NCBI RefSeq assembly: GCF_030252345.1
Contig: NZ_CP126980.1
Coordinates: 8,751,501-8,815,500 of the forward strand
DNA: 64,000 nucleotides
Reading direction: 5' to 3'
From: Actinoplanes oblitus
GTDB lineage: Bacteria > Actinomycetota > Actinomycetes > Mycobacteriales > Micromonosporaceae
Notes under the pieces: generated by a model
The model's database searches: none
What the model saw: only the letters and a program-made list of their open reading frames with translations
What the model was told of the DNA's origin: nothing
Program-made: the position numbers and the translations under genes
Shown: positions 31,613 to 39,710 of the stretch, piece after piece
Position numbering within the stretch: the stretch's first letter is position 1
How the letters are laid out: the number at the start of each line of letters is the position of its first letter

Positions 31613-33046
31613 TTACCGGCGGAACTGGAACCAGTTCACGTTGACGAAGTCGGCCGGCTGGCCGCTGGTGAAGGTCAGATACACCGTGTGCGTGCCGGAC
31701 ACGTTCGACACGTTGCCCGGTATCGACGTCCAGGCCTGCCAGCCGCCGGTGTTGCCCACCGCGAAACTGCCGATCGGGGCGTTGCTCCGGCTGTCCAGGC
31801 GTACCTCGACCAGCCCGCTGACCCCGCCGCCGGCGCCGGAGGCGACCCGGGCCACGAAGTCCCGCACCCCGCCGGTTCCGAAGTTCACGCCGGTGAACTG
31901 CAGCCAGTCACCGTTGGCGAGGAACCCGACGTCCTGCCCGCCCTCGGAGCACGTCTCCACCTGCACACCCCCGGCGGCGTCGAACGACTCGGCCTGGATG
32001 ACCGAGAAGGCGTCCCGGCTGTTCCCGGGAGGCGGCGTCGTCGGCGTGGCCGGCGTGGTCGGCGTCGTCCCGCCCGAGGACCGGTAGACCGCCACGTAGT
32101 CGACGAGCATCGGCACCCCGGACTGGGTGGCAGCGGTCGGGCCGCCGCCGAAGGCCGCCGGGAACCCGCCGCCCATCGCCACGTTGAGGATCACGAACAT
32201 CCCGTGGTGGGTGGCGTTGTTCCAGGTCGTCGCGTCCACCTGGGACGAGTTCAGGGTGAAGTAGTTGGCGCCGTCCAGGTACCACCGCAGCTGCTCCGGG
32301 GACGTGCCGCGGTCGAGCTCCACCGCGTACGTGTGGAATCCGGTCTGGCAGCCGGAACAGGCGCGCTCGCCGCTGGACAGGCCGGTCGTCTCGTTGCAGA
32401 CGCCGCCCGGGTTGGTGCCGCAGTGCAGCGTGGCGAAGAGCGAGGACCGCCCGTTGATGTCCTCCATGATGTCCCACTCGCCGATGCCGGGCCAGTTCGT
32501 CGCGCCGACCGGACGGGCCGCGTCACCGAGCGCCCAGAACGCCGGCCAGTAGCCCGCGGCCGCCGCGCCGCTCACGTTCGGCTGCTGCAGCCGGGCCTCG
32601 ATCCGCACCCGGCCACCGGCCGGCGCGGCGAAGTCGGTGCGCTGCGTCTCCACCCGGCCCGAGGTCCACCGCCCGGACGAGTCCCGGATCGGCTTGATCA
32701 CCAGGTTGCCGCCGCCGTCCTGGTAGACGTTGGCGGTGGAGTCGGTCATCGTCTCGACCTCGCCGGTGCCCCAGTTGGCGGCGCCGCCGGGGTAGCTGGT
32801 GCCGATGTCGTAGAGCCAGTTCGACCTGTTCAGGCCGGTGCCGGCCGCGCCGGTGAAGTCGTCACCGAAGACCAGCGACAGGCCGGCCGGCGGGGCGGGG
32901 ACGGCCGCTTGGGCCTGCGTCACGACGGTTACCGACGCAACGACCGCCAGTAGAGCCGCGCCCAGCGCGAGAAGCCGCCGCGGAGCGATGGAGAGCCGTG
33001 GAGCGATGGAGAGCCGTGGAGCGATGGGGAGCCTTCGTGGGGCCAT
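31613..33046 (-). CDS. secreted GH16 endo-beta-1,3-glucanase with CBM6
   Basis: A 477-residue secreted enzyme. Signal peptide (about residues 1-45) with an n-region lengthened by 18-bp tandem repeats ('LSIAPR' units). The GH16 domain (about 55-290) has the laminarinase motif 'GEWDIMEDING' (nucleophile Glu and acid Glu of E-[ILV]-D-[IVAF]-[VILMF]-E) and 'YWPAFWALG'. A Thr/Pro linker leads to a CBM6 module (about 340-477; 'VIQAESFDAAGGVQVE ... VNVNWFQFRR'). It should degrade fungal or plant beta-1,3-glucans. The start ATG 33046 has an AGGAAAGG site and lies 33 nt downstream of a LacI-type operator. Confidence 0.93.
   Translation of the reverse strand: MAPRRLPIAPRLSIAPRLSIAPRRLLALGAALLAVVASVTVVTQAQAAVPAPPAGLSLVFGDDFTGAAGTGLNRSNWLYDIGTSYPGGAANWGTGEVETMTDSTANVYQDGGGNLVIKPIRDSSGRWTSGRVETQRTDFAAPAGGRVRIEARLQQPNVSGAAAAGYWPAFWALGDAARPVGATNWPGIGEWDIMEDINGRSSLFATLHCGTNPGGVCNETTGLSSGERACSGCQTGFHTYAVELDRGTSPEQLRWYLDGANYFTLNSSQVDATTWNNATHHGMFVILNVAMGGGFPAAFGGGPTAATQSGVPMLVDYVAVYRSSGGTTPTTPATPTTPPPGNSRDAFSVIQAESFDAAGGVQVETCSEGGQDVGFLANGDWLQFTGVNFGTGGVRDFVARVASGAGGGVSGLVEVRLDSRSNAPIGSFAVGNTGGWQAWTSIPGNVSNVSGTHTVYLTFTSGQPADFVNVNWFQFRR
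32983..33036 (-). repeat. 18-bp in-frame minisatellite in the GH16 signal peptide
   Basis: GAGCGATGGAGAGCCGTG occurs at 32983-33000 and 33001-33018 and as a variant from 33019. It encodes repeated Ser-Ile-Ala-Pro-Arg-Leu in the basic n-region of the signal peptide; unit loss or gain would alter n-region length without a frameshift. Confidence 0.8.
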
Positions 33047-33078
33047 GGGGACACGCCTTTCCTGGGGGTGGGTAGACG

Positions 33079-33126
33079 TGAGAGCGCTCTCAGAAAGATT
33101 GCACGCTTGTTTCCACAACTTGTCAA
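33079..33126 (-). promoter_or_regulatory. GH16 promoter with LacI/CelR-type operator at the start site
   Basis: On the minus strand a consensus TTGACA (33121-33126), a 17-bp spacer and TGCAAT (33098-33103). The perfect 14-bp palindrome TGAGAGCGCTCTCA (33079-33092) covers the predicted transcription start. It matches the GAGCGCTC core of actinobacterial CelR/CebR-type sugar repressors (consensus TGGGAGCGCTCCCA). Confidence 0.8.
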
Positions 33127-33174
33127 TATCGATGCCCTACGTTGCCTCGCCGGGTTCGGCATCGAGGTCAATTC

Positions 33175-33293
33175 AAGATCAAAAGATGGCTGACTCGGAT
33201 CCGCGCTGATCACCGATCGTCGCTCCCGCCAGGGACCCTTCCGGGCTTCGCGGGCGCTGGCGCGCCCAGAACGCGAAGCCCGCAAGGGCGACG
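33175..33293. repeat. dispersed structured repeat, copy 2
   Basis: The second copy of the element at 14581-14700, in the same orientation. GATC at 33177, 33198, 33208 and 33215. Right part: CCCTT-C-CGGGCTTCGCG (33236-33252) pairs with CGCGAAGCCCG-C-AAGGG (33272-33288), 16 base pairs with one C-C mismatch, enclosing GGGCGC-TGGC-GCGCCC (33252-33267); outermost CGTCG (33218-33222) can pair with CGACG (33289-33293). It is located between the GH16 promoter and the 3' end of yidC, in a 353-bp gene-free gap. Confidence 0.9.
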
Positions 33294-33399
33294 TCCGTGG
33301 GTGGTCGCGACCCGTCAGATCAAAACCAGTAAGCCGGTCAGGTTTCCGGGGCTTGTGGGGGCGCTGGGCCGGCTCGGAAGGGGACGGGGGCGCGGTGTC

Positions 33400-34119
33400 T
33401 CAGGCGAGGGCCGGTTGCGGGGCGGGGACCAGGCGGCGGCGGACGGTCTGTTCGGCGGCGGACCAGGCGGAGGAGGTGACCAGGTAGAGGGCGCCGGCCA
33501 GCGGGAGCCAGGCGACGGCCAGGACGCTCAGCCAGGGCAGGTACTTCACCATCGTGGCGGTGAGAGCGGCCGCCTGCCGCATGTCCGCCGAACCGGACGC
33601 GGCGGACAGGGCCGAGGGGGTGGACGCGGCCAGGACGGCCGCGCGGCGGGAGGTCCACCAGGCGATCGCGGCGGACAGGGCGAGCAGGGCGGCGAAGACC
33701 GGCACGCCCGCGGAGAGGTGCGCGGTGAGCGGCACCCCGGCGATCGCGCCGGCCGGCGGGTTCAAGGCGACCCGGTACATGACCATGAAGAACGGGGCCT
33801 GGGCCAGCGCGGGCAGCAGGCCGGCGAACGGGCCGATGCCGTGCTCGCGCTGCAACGCGAGGGTCGCGGTGGCCAGCTCCATCGGATCCCGGTGCTTCGT
33901 CCGGAGCCTCGCCATCTCCGGGGCCAGGGCCGCGCGGCGGCGTTCGGTGCGGATCTGCAGGTAGGTGAGCGGGGTCAGGCAGGCGCGGACGAGCAGGGTG
34001 AACAGCACGATGGCGAGTGCCGGGGCCAGGCCGCCCACCGGCTCGAGGCCGGCGGCGAGAGCGGTGATGGCGGTGTGGGCGGCGTCGACGACGGCGTGGA
34101 AGGGACCGGTGACGGACAT
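33400..34119 (-). CDS. yidC: YidC/Oxa1-family membrane insertase (paralogue)
   Basis: A 239-residue YidC core domain without a periplasmic insert. It has the usual five helices; after the first comes the cytoplasmic hairpin 'LQIRTERRRAALAPEMARLRTKHRDPMELATATLALQREHGIGPFAG', then 'LLPALAQAPFFMVMYRVALNP'. The positively charged groove residue Arg is expected in the 'LLVRACLTPLTYLQ' helix. YidC assists membrane protein insertion. The gene is away from the rpmH-rnpA-jag cluster that holds the main yidC, so this is probably a second copy. A small membrane protein gene lies just upstream. Confidence 0.88.
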   Translation of the reverse strand: MSVTGPFHAVVDAAHTAITALAAGLEPVGGLAPALAIVLFTLLVRACLTPLTYLQIRTERRRAALAPEMARLRTKHRDPMELATATLALQREHGIGPFAGLLPALAQAPFFMVMYRVALNPPAGAIAGVPLTAHLSAGVPVFAALLALSAAIAWWTSRRAAVLAASTPSALSAASGSADMRQAAALTATMVKYLPWLSVLAVAWLPLAGALYLVTSSAWSAAEQTVRRRLVPAPQPALA

Positions 34120-34225
34120 GGGCGTACCCCAAGGGTTCGTAGCGTTAGGGACGACGAACCGGCGGCGAAGCGCTCACCAGGAAGGTGATGGCGGGCGCGA
34201 TCGACGATCGCGGGGTGGAGCGCTG

Positions 34226-34498
34226 TTACGCCGCCGCGGGGCGCGCGGTCGGTGCTCTGGGGCGGGGGCGACCGGCGGCGTCCGGGTCCAGCAGGCGCGG
34301 GGCCGACTCGCGGAAGCGGCGGGTGAACGCCCGCATGCCGGGAATCAGTCCGCGGATCAGCACCGGGAGGGCGACCGCGGCTACGACCAGCAGGGCCGCG
34401 GTGACCAGGGCGAGCGCCAGCACCAGGCGCGGGCCGCTGCTGAGGCCGGGCTCGAGCAGGGCGGAACCCGCCAGTGCCCACAACCCGAGAAGCAGCAT
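34226..34498 (-). CDS. small membrane protein (DUF6412-like)
   Basis: A 90-residue protein with two hydrophobic helices ('MLLLGLWALAGSALLEPG', 'LVLALALVTAALLVVAAVALPVLI') and a basic, Pro/Arg-rich C-terminal tail. It resembles the DUF6412 proteins that are found next to yidC paralogues in actinobacteria, an assignment from memory of context. The TAGGCT box 7 nt before ATG 34498 suggests a leaderless start. It lies 106 bp upstream of yidC on the same strand, so it could share its transcript and act with the insertase. Confidence 0.65.
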   Translation of the reverse strand: MLLLGLWALAGSALLEPGLSSGPRLVLALALVTAALLVVAAVALPVLIRGLIPGMRAFTRRFRESAPRLLDPDAAGRPRPRAPTARPAAA

Positions 34499-34505
34499 GG
34501 CGCCC

Positions 34506-34511
34506 AGCCTA
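34506..34511 (-). promoter_or_regulatory. TAGGCT minus-10 box, leaderless candidate
   Basis: The hexamer ends 7 nt before ATG 34498, with no ribosome site between. Confidence 0.45.
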
Positions 34512-34567
34512 GCTCGCCGTCGCCACTACCGGTTTTCCGGCGAGAGCGGGCGGGTAAGCCCGCACCC

Positions 34568-35728
34568 ATGACAGCCGCTGCCGAGGGCACCACGACGATC
34601 TCCCCGGAACTCGCCGCGCGCGCCGAGCAGCGCGATCTGCTCACGCTCGGGATCGAGGAGGAATACCTACTGGTCGACGCGGTCGAGCCGCGCGGCGTCG
34701 AGACGGTCGAGGCGGTGCTCGCCGAGGTGCCGGAGGACTTGCGCTCCGGGGTGCAGCACGAATACCTGCGCAGCCAGATCGAGGTGGCCAGCCCGCCGCA
34801 GCTGGAGCTGACCGGGCTGCGCGAGGCGATGGTGAGACTGCGCACCGGGCTGGCCGACGCGGCCGAGCGGGCCGGATCCCGGCTCGTCGCGGTGGGCTGC
34901 GGACCGGCCGCCGGGCCGAACACCCGGCTGGTCGACGAGCCGCGGTACCACCGGATGCGGGAGCGGTTCGGTGACCTCTCCCCCGGCCAGGGGGTCTGCG
35001 GCACCCACGTGCACGTGAGCATCCCGGACGAGGAGACCGGGGTGCGGGTGCTCAACCTGCTCCGGCCGTGGCTGCCCACCCTGCAGGCGGCCACCGCGAA
35101 CTCCCCGCTGGTGGGTGGCCGGGACACCGGTTACGCCAGCTGGCGCTCGATGATGTGGGAGCGGTGGCCGACCGTCGGGCCGACCCCCTTCCTCCGGTCG
35201 CACGAGCACTACCTGACGCTGATCGCGGACCTGCAGGCCAGCGGCGCGATGCTCGACGAGGGCATGCTCTATTGGTACGCCCGGCTGTCCGCGCGCTACC
35301 CGACCGTGGAGATCCGGATGGGCGATGTGATGCCCACTCTGGACGACGCGATCCTGCTCGCCGCGCTGGCCCGGGCACTGGTCGCGACGCTGATCGCCGA
35401 GGTGCGGGCCGGTGGCGAGGGGCCCGAGGTGTCGTACCCGCTGCTGACCGCGGCCCACTGGCGGGCGGCGAAGGACGGCCTGGAGGGGCTCGGCCTGGAC
35501 CTGGCCACCCGGGAGACCCGGCCGGCCTGGCGGCTGCTGCGGCAGCTGGTCGACTACGTCCGCCCGGAGCTGGAGCGGCACGGTGACGCGGAGGTGGTGA
35601 CCGAGCTGCTGGAGCGGTTGCGGTCGCGAGGCACCGGCGCCGCCCGGCAGCGCGCACTGCTGGCGAAGGGCACGCCGGTGGCCGGCGTGGTGGACTGGCT
35701 GGCCCGGACAACTCGTGGCGAGATGTGA
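34568..35728 (+). CDS. GCS2 carboxylate-amine ligase (YbdK-type glutamate-cysteine ligase)
   Basis: A 386-residue member of the GCS2 family. Marks: 'LTLGIEEEYLLVD' (Mg/ATP acidic residues), 'QHEYLRSQIEVASPPQLEL', 'GVCGTHVHVSIPD', 'TANSPLVGGRDTGYASWRSMMWERWPTVG' and 'PTVEIRMGDVMPTLDDAILLAALARALV'. These enzymes form gamma-glutamyl amides; YbdK is a weak gamma-glutamylcysteine ligase. A role in mycothiol-linked metabolism cannot be shown from context. ATG 34568 is used; the longer open frame is the antisense of yidC. Confidence 0.9.
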   Translation: MTAAAEGTTTISPELAARAEQRDLLTLGIEEEYLLVDAVEPRGVETVEAVLAEVPEDLRSGVQHEYLRSQIEVASPPQLELTGLREAMVRLRTGLADAAERAGSRLVAVGCGPAAGPNTRLVDEPRYHRMRERFGDLSPGQGVCGTHVHVSIPDEETGVRVLNLLRPWLPTLQAATANSPLVGGRDTGYASWRSMMWERWPTVGPTPFLRSHEHYLTLIADLQASGAMLDEGMLYWYARLSARYPTVEIRMGDVMPTLDDAILLAALARALVATLIAEVRAGGEGPEVSYPLLTAAHWRAAKDGLEGLGLDLATRETRPAWRLLRQLVDYVRPELERHGDAEVVTELLERLRSRGTGAARQRALLAKGTPVAGVVDWLARTTRGEM

Positions 35729-35867
35729 CGTAACGAGAATCCGGGATGAATCACAACCGATATTGCACACGTCGATATGGCGGGTGACCAGCCGATACCA
35801 CCATAGGTGACGGCGCGATGACCGATCTGGTATCGCGCTGGATCTTGCTGCACGGTAGGCATGACGG

Positions 35868-37241
35868 ATGCCGCCGTACAACTCGCCGTACCTGACGAGC
35901 TCCGGCGACGCAGCCGCGACGGGTGGGCGGCACCGTCGGCCGGATTCCGGGCCGGAACAGGGCACGTTCCCCGGTTCCGCAGTGGACTCCGCCGCCGTGC
36001 CCCGGGCCCGGTCCGCCCGGCATCGTGCGGGTGGCGACACCGGGTCGTGGAGCACCATCCGTGCCCAGGCCGGCACGCAGCCCGACGCGGGCGCCCGCCG
36101 GTCCCGCGCGCATCGCCCGGCCGTCGGCTCGCACCGCGCGCCCGGCACGCTGCCGCTGGAGTCCTGGCTGCGGGCCGCGCGGAACCGGCCGACGACGACA
36201 GTGCTCGGCACCCTGGTCGTGGCGGGTCTGTTGATCACCGCGGTGCCGCTGTCCCAGCCCGGCCCGAGCGACCCGGGCGCACTGACCGCCGCCGCGCAGG
36301 CCGCGGCCTCGGCCCAGGCGGCTGCGCAGCGCAACAAGGCGGCGCAGGCCGGTGGGCGGCAGCAGAGCGACGGCGGCACGCCGCCGCAGCCGGGGCAGCC
36401 GGTCACCGGCGGCTCGGCCAGGCCGACGCCGGCGGCGACCGTGACCGGGCGTCCGGCCGAGGACACCCCGGTGCGGGCCGTGCCGGCCGGTGCCGGACCG
36501 GGCAAGTCGCTGCTCACCACCGGCGGGCGGCAGGTCGCGCTGAGCTTCGACGACGGCCCGGACCCGGAGCAGACCCCGAAGATCCTGGCGATGCTCGACA
36601 AATACCAGGTAAAGGCGACGTTCTGCCTGGTCGGCTCGCAGGCGCGCAGGCACCCGGAGCTGGTCCGGCAGATCGTGGCGGCCGGGCACACGCTGTGCAA
36701 CCACACCTTCAACCACGATCTGACGATCGGGAAGAAGAACGCCGCGCAGATCCGGGCCGACCTGGCGAAGACCAACAAGGCGATCCGGGACGCGGCGCCG
36801 GGCGCGGCGATCCCGTTCTTCCGGGCGCCGGGCGGCAACTTCAGCGACAAGCTGGTGAAGGTGGCGTACGCCGATGGGATGTCCTCGCTCTACTGGGCGG
36901 TGGACCCGCGGGACTGGGAGCACCTGCCCGGCGAGAGCGACGCCGCGCACGTCAAGCGGGTGATCGCCACGGTGCGGAAGCAGACCACGCCGGGGTCGAT
37001 CATCCTGTCCCACGACTTCAACCAGCCGGACACCATCGCGGCCTACCGGGAGCTGCTGCCCTGGCTGGTGGAGAACTTCGAGCTGGGCGTCCCGTCCGGG
37101 ACCGGCGAGACCCCGGTCACGCCGGCCAGCACCGCGCCGACCCCAGCCTCGCCGTCGCCGTCGGCCGGCGCGAGCACCGAGCCGGCCGCGGAGCCGACCC
37201 CGGCCGCCAGCGCCTCGGCGACCCCGGCCGCTACGCCCTAG
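35868..37241 (+). CDS. membrane-anchored polysaccharide deacetylase (NodB domain)
   Basis: A 457-residue type II membrane protein: a basic cytoplasmic N-terminus, one helix ('TTTVLGTLVVAGLLITAVPL', about residue 112), an Ala/Gln/Pro-rich linker, and a CE4 NodB domain (about 225-400) with 'VALSFDDGPDPEQTP' (catalytic base and metal Asp), 'LCNHTFNHD' (metal His), 'FFRAPGGNFS' and 'IILSHD' (catalytic His). CE4 enzymes remove acetyl groups from chitin oligomers, peptidoglycan or xylan; a role in cell-wall remodelling or chitin use fits the nearby chitinases. A Pro/Ala/Ser-rich tail ends the protein; the 3' end overlaps the glycosylase gene by 11 bp. Confidence 0.9.
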   Translation: MPPYNSPYLTSSGDAAATGGRHRRPDSGPEQGTFPGSAVDSAAVPRARSARHRAGGDTGSWSTIRAQAGTQPDAGARRSRAHRPAVGSHRAPGTLPLESWLRAARNRPTTTVLGTLVVAGLLITAVPLSQPGPSDPGALTAAAQAAASAQAAAQRNKAAQAGGRQQSDGGTPPQPGQPVTGGSARPTPAATVTGRPAEDTPVRAVPAGAGPGKSLLTTGGRQVALSFDDGPDPEQTPKILAMLDKYQVKATFCLVGSQARRHPELVRQIVAAGHTLCNHTFNHDLTIGKKNAAQIRADLAKTNKAIRDAAPGAAIPFFRAPGGNFSDKLVKVAYADGMSSLYWAVDPRDWEHLPGESDAAHVKRVIATVRKQTTPGSIILSHDFNQPDTIAAYRELLPWLVENFELGVPSGTGETPVTPASTAPTPASPSPSAGASTEPAAEPTPAASASATPAATP

Positions 37242-38046
37242 CGGGCTGGCAGGTCGGGCACCAGTAGAGGTTGCGGCCGGCCAGCGGACCGATGGCCACC
37301 GCGGTGCCGCAGACCAGGCAGGGCTGGGCGGTGCGGCGGTAGACGTAGACCTCGCCGCCGTGCCTGTCGACACGCGGCGCCCGGCGCATCGCCTCCGGCG
37401 TGTGCTGGGTGTGCACGGTGTCGATCCGGCCGCGGGCCACGCCCTCCTTCATCAGGGCGCGCAGGTCGTCCCAGAGCGCGGTCCAGCACTCCCGGCCGAT
37501 CGCGGTGCCCGGGGTGAGCGGCGACAGCCCGGCCCGGAACAACACCTCGTTCGCGTAGATCAGACCGCAGCCGGCCACGATGGACTGGTCCAGCAGCAGG
37601 GCGAAGAGCGGCTTGGTACTGGAGCGCACCCGCCGGTACGACAGATCCGGGTCGGCGTCGTCGCGCAACGGGTCGGCGCCGAGCCGGGCCCGCAACGCCT
37701 CCACCGCCGGCGGCTCGAGCACCTCGCAGGCGGTCGGGCCGCGCAGGTCGAGCCAGTGGCCGGGACCGATCAGCCGCATCCGGACCTGGCCCACCGGGTC
37801 GGGCAGCGGCGGCTCGCCCTCGGTGAACTTGCCGTACAGCCCCAGGTGCACGTGCAGGGTGCGGTCGCCCTCGTAGTGGTGCAGCAGATGCTTGCCGTAC
37901 GCCTCGGTGTCGCGCAGCACCCGGCCGTCGAGCAGCGCGGCGCCGCTGGTGAATCGGCCCTGCGGGCTGGAGACCGCCACCGGATGGCCGGCGAACAGCT
38001 CGCGATGGCGGGTGGCGAGGCGGTGAATGGTATGTCCCTCCGGCAC
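37231..38046 (-). CDS. Fpg/Nei-family DNA glycosylase (Nei-type)
   Basis: A 271-residue base-excision enzyme. After Met, 'PEGHTIHRLA' gives the catalytic Pro1 and Glu2 and marks the endonuclease VIII-like subgroup ('PEGHT' rather than 'PELPE'). Central 'VHLGLYGKF' and 'CGLIYANEVLFRAGLSP' form the helix-two-turn-helix; the C-terminal zinc finger is 'CLVCGTAVAIGPLAGRNLYW' followed by 'CPTCQ'. It removes oxidised pyrimidines. GTG start with a TACCTT box 6 nt upstream (38053-38058). Convergent with the deacetylase gene. Confidence 0.93.
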   Translation of the reverse strand: MPEGHTIHRLATRHRELFAGHPVAVSSPQGRFTSGAALLDGRVLRDTEAYGKHLLHHYEGDRTLHVHLGLYGKFTEGEPPLPDPVGQVRMRLIGPGHWLDLRGPTACEVLEPPAVEALRARLGADPLRDDADPDLSYRRVRSSTKPLFALLLDQSIVAGCGLIYANEVLFRAGLSPLTPGTAIGRECWTALWDDLRALMKEGVARGRIDTVHTQHTPEAMRRAPRVDRHGGEVYVYRRTAQPCLVCGTAVAIGPLAGRNLYWCPTCQPARA

Positions 38047-38052
38047 GAGCCA

Positions 38053-38058
38053 AAGGTA
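38053..38058 (-). promoter_or_regulatory. TACCTT minus-10 box, leaderless candidate
   Basis: The hexamer ends 6 nt before GTG 38046 of the glycosylase, with no ribosome site between. Confidence 0.4.
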
Positions 38059-38219
38059 ACCGCCGCCGCCACGCCGCCCGGCCGGGCGTGATCAGCGCCA
38101 CCCGGGCGGCCCGTCGTTCTGCCGTGAGCGGATTCGCCCTGAGGGGAATCGCTGGGTTTCGACACGCCCTGTGAGAGAAGGTGTGAGACGTAGAAGAGCG
38201 GATGCGAAAGGGTTGACCC

Positions 38220-38825
38220 ATGAGTGTTGAACCGACCATGCGCGGCGGCGGCGCGTCCTTCGACGACCAGGTCTTCGAGCGTCTGCTCCGCGAGCGGATC
38301 ATCTTCCTCGGCAGCGAGGTCAACGACGAGGTGACCAACCGGATCTGCGCGCAGATGCTGCTGCTGGCCTCGGAGGATCCGGAGCGCGACATCGCGCTGT
38401 ACATCAACTCCCCCGGTGGCTCGATCAGCGCCGGGATGGCGGTGTACGACACCATGCAGTACATCAAGAACGACGTGGCCACCATCGCGATGGGCATGGC
38501 CGCCTCGATGGGCCAGTTCCTGCTCTGCGCCGGCACCGCCGGCAAGCGGTACGCGCTGCCCCACGCCCGGGTGATGATGCACCAGCTCTCCGGCGGCATC
38601 GGCGGCACCGCCGCCGACATCGCCATCCAGGCCGAGAGCATGCTGCACATCAAGCAGGTGATGAACGAGCGGATCGCCTTCCACACCGGGCACACCCCGG
38701 AGGAGATCGAGCGCGACTCCGACCGGGACCGCTGGTTCACCGCCCAGCAGGCCAAGGACTACGGCATGGTCGACCACGTGATCAGCAGGGCCTCCGACGT
38801 GAACGCGGTCTCCTCGCTGGTCTGA
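38220..38825 (+). CDS. clpP: ATP-dependent Clp protease proteolytic subunit
   Basis: A 201-residue ClpP: '[23 protein letters not shown]', catalytic Ser96 in '[11 protein letters not shown]', His121 in '[13 protein letters not shown]', Asp in 'RDSDRDRWF'. ClpP forms a heptameric-ring protease with ClpX or ClpC. It is not next to clpX here, so it may be an extra copy or one that works with another ATPase; actinobacteria usually keep a clpP1P2 pair with clpX. A perfect terminator hairpin follows its stop. Confidence 0.95.
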   Translation: MSVEPTMRGGGASFDDQVFERLLRERIIFLGSEVNDEVTNRICAQMLLLASEDPERDIALYINSPGGSISAGMAVYDTMQYIKNDVATIAMGMAASMGQFLLCAGTAGKRYALPHARVMMHQLSGGIGGTAADIAIQAESMLHIKQVMNERIAFHTGHTPEEIERDSDRDRWFTAQQAKDYGMVDHVISRASDVNAVSSLV

Positions 38826-38839
38826 CACCCCGATACGCC

Positions 38840-38868
38840 GAGGGATGCACAGCCGCTGTGCATCCCTC
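38840..38868 (+). terminator. intrinsic terminator after clpP
   Basis: GAGGGATGCACAG (38840-38852) and CTGTGCATCCCTC (38856-38868) form a perfect 13-bp stem with a 3-nt loop, followed by GTGTCGTTTTCC. It lies 15 bp after the clpP stop, a strong classical terminator. Confidence 0.9.
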
Positions 38869-38945
38869 GTGTCGTTTTCCGGCGGGGCGGGTATGTAACC
38901 GGGGCACGACATCCCCCCGAGATCCCCGCCAAAGGAGGTGCTGAC

Positions 38946-39584
38946 GTGAGGATTCCCAGCTTCTCGCGTGCGGCCACGACCGATACCGCCGAGACGGCAC
39001 GGGTTCCGGTGCAGCCCCGCCGGGACGACGACACCACGCAGGACATCACCACACCGCGGACCGGTGACACCCCGCGGGACGTCACCACACCGCGGACCGG
39101 CGACACCCCGCGGGACGTCACCAGGCCGCGGACCACCGACCCCGCCCGGGACCTCAACACGCCGCGGGCCGGCACTGTCACCCCGCCGACCGAGGCGGAG
39201 CGCAAGCCGGTCCCGGTCGGCCGGCCCGCCACCCCGGCCGCCGAGCCCGCCCCGGCCCGGCGTCCGCGCGCCAGCCTGCTCGCCACGCTCGGCCTGATCG
39301 CCAGCGTGGCCGGCATCGCGCTGGTGCTCTCCGGCCCGCTGGCCGGCTGGGGCATCGGCGTCGCCGCGCTCGGCCTGGTGCTCTCGCTGGCCGGCCTGAG
39401 CGCCACCCGCAAGCAGCACGTGGCGGGCAAGACCGACGCGCTGATCGGCCTGCTGGTCGCGCTCGGCGCGATCGCGCTCGGCGTGCTGGCCCTGACCGGC
39501 TCGCTGAGCTGGCTGGGCACCGACACCCAGCCGGCGTCGGATCTGCGCGAGTGGCTTGACGCACAGTTTGCCAACCGCTTCTGA
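38946..39584 (+). CDS. membrane protein with Thr/Pro/Asp repeat N-terminus
   Basis: A 212-residue protein. Its first 95 residues are hydrophilic with repeats of the type 'TPRTGDTPRDVT' encoded by a 36-bp DNA repeat; the C-terminal half has three to four hydrophobic helices ('LLATLGLIASVAGIALVLSGPLAGWGIGVAALGLVLSLAGL', then 'ALIGLLVALGAIALGVLALTG') of the DUF4190-like type. GTG start after a perfect AAAGGAGGTG ribosome site. The protein is probably in the cytoplasmic membrane; function unknown. It ends ahead of a very long hairpin at 39711-39766. Confidence 0.85.
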   Translation: MRIPSFSRAATTDTAETARVPVQPRRDDDTTQDITTPRTGDTPRDVTTPRTGDTPRDVTRPRTTDPARDLNTPRAGTVTPPTEAERKPVPVGRPATPAAEPAPARRPRASLLATLGLIASVAGIALVLSGPLAGWGIGVAALGLVLSLAGLSATRKQHVAGKTDALIGLLVALGAIALGVLALTGSLSWLGTDTQPASDLREWLDAQFANRF

Positions 39585-39710
39585 CGGGTACCTGACATTT
39601 ACCGGCAGCGATGCGCTGAGCGGTAGCCCTTCGGAACCGGGACGACCCTCGTCGGCCCGCCCCGAGATTTCCCGGCGGTTCGCCGGTCGGTTCCGGCGGT
39701 TCGCCGGACT

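Noticed and set aside
35792..35836. GATACCA / TGGTATC inverted repeat before the deacetylase gene
   Set aside because: Seven-base arms with a 31-nt gap are too weak to call an operator or terminator.
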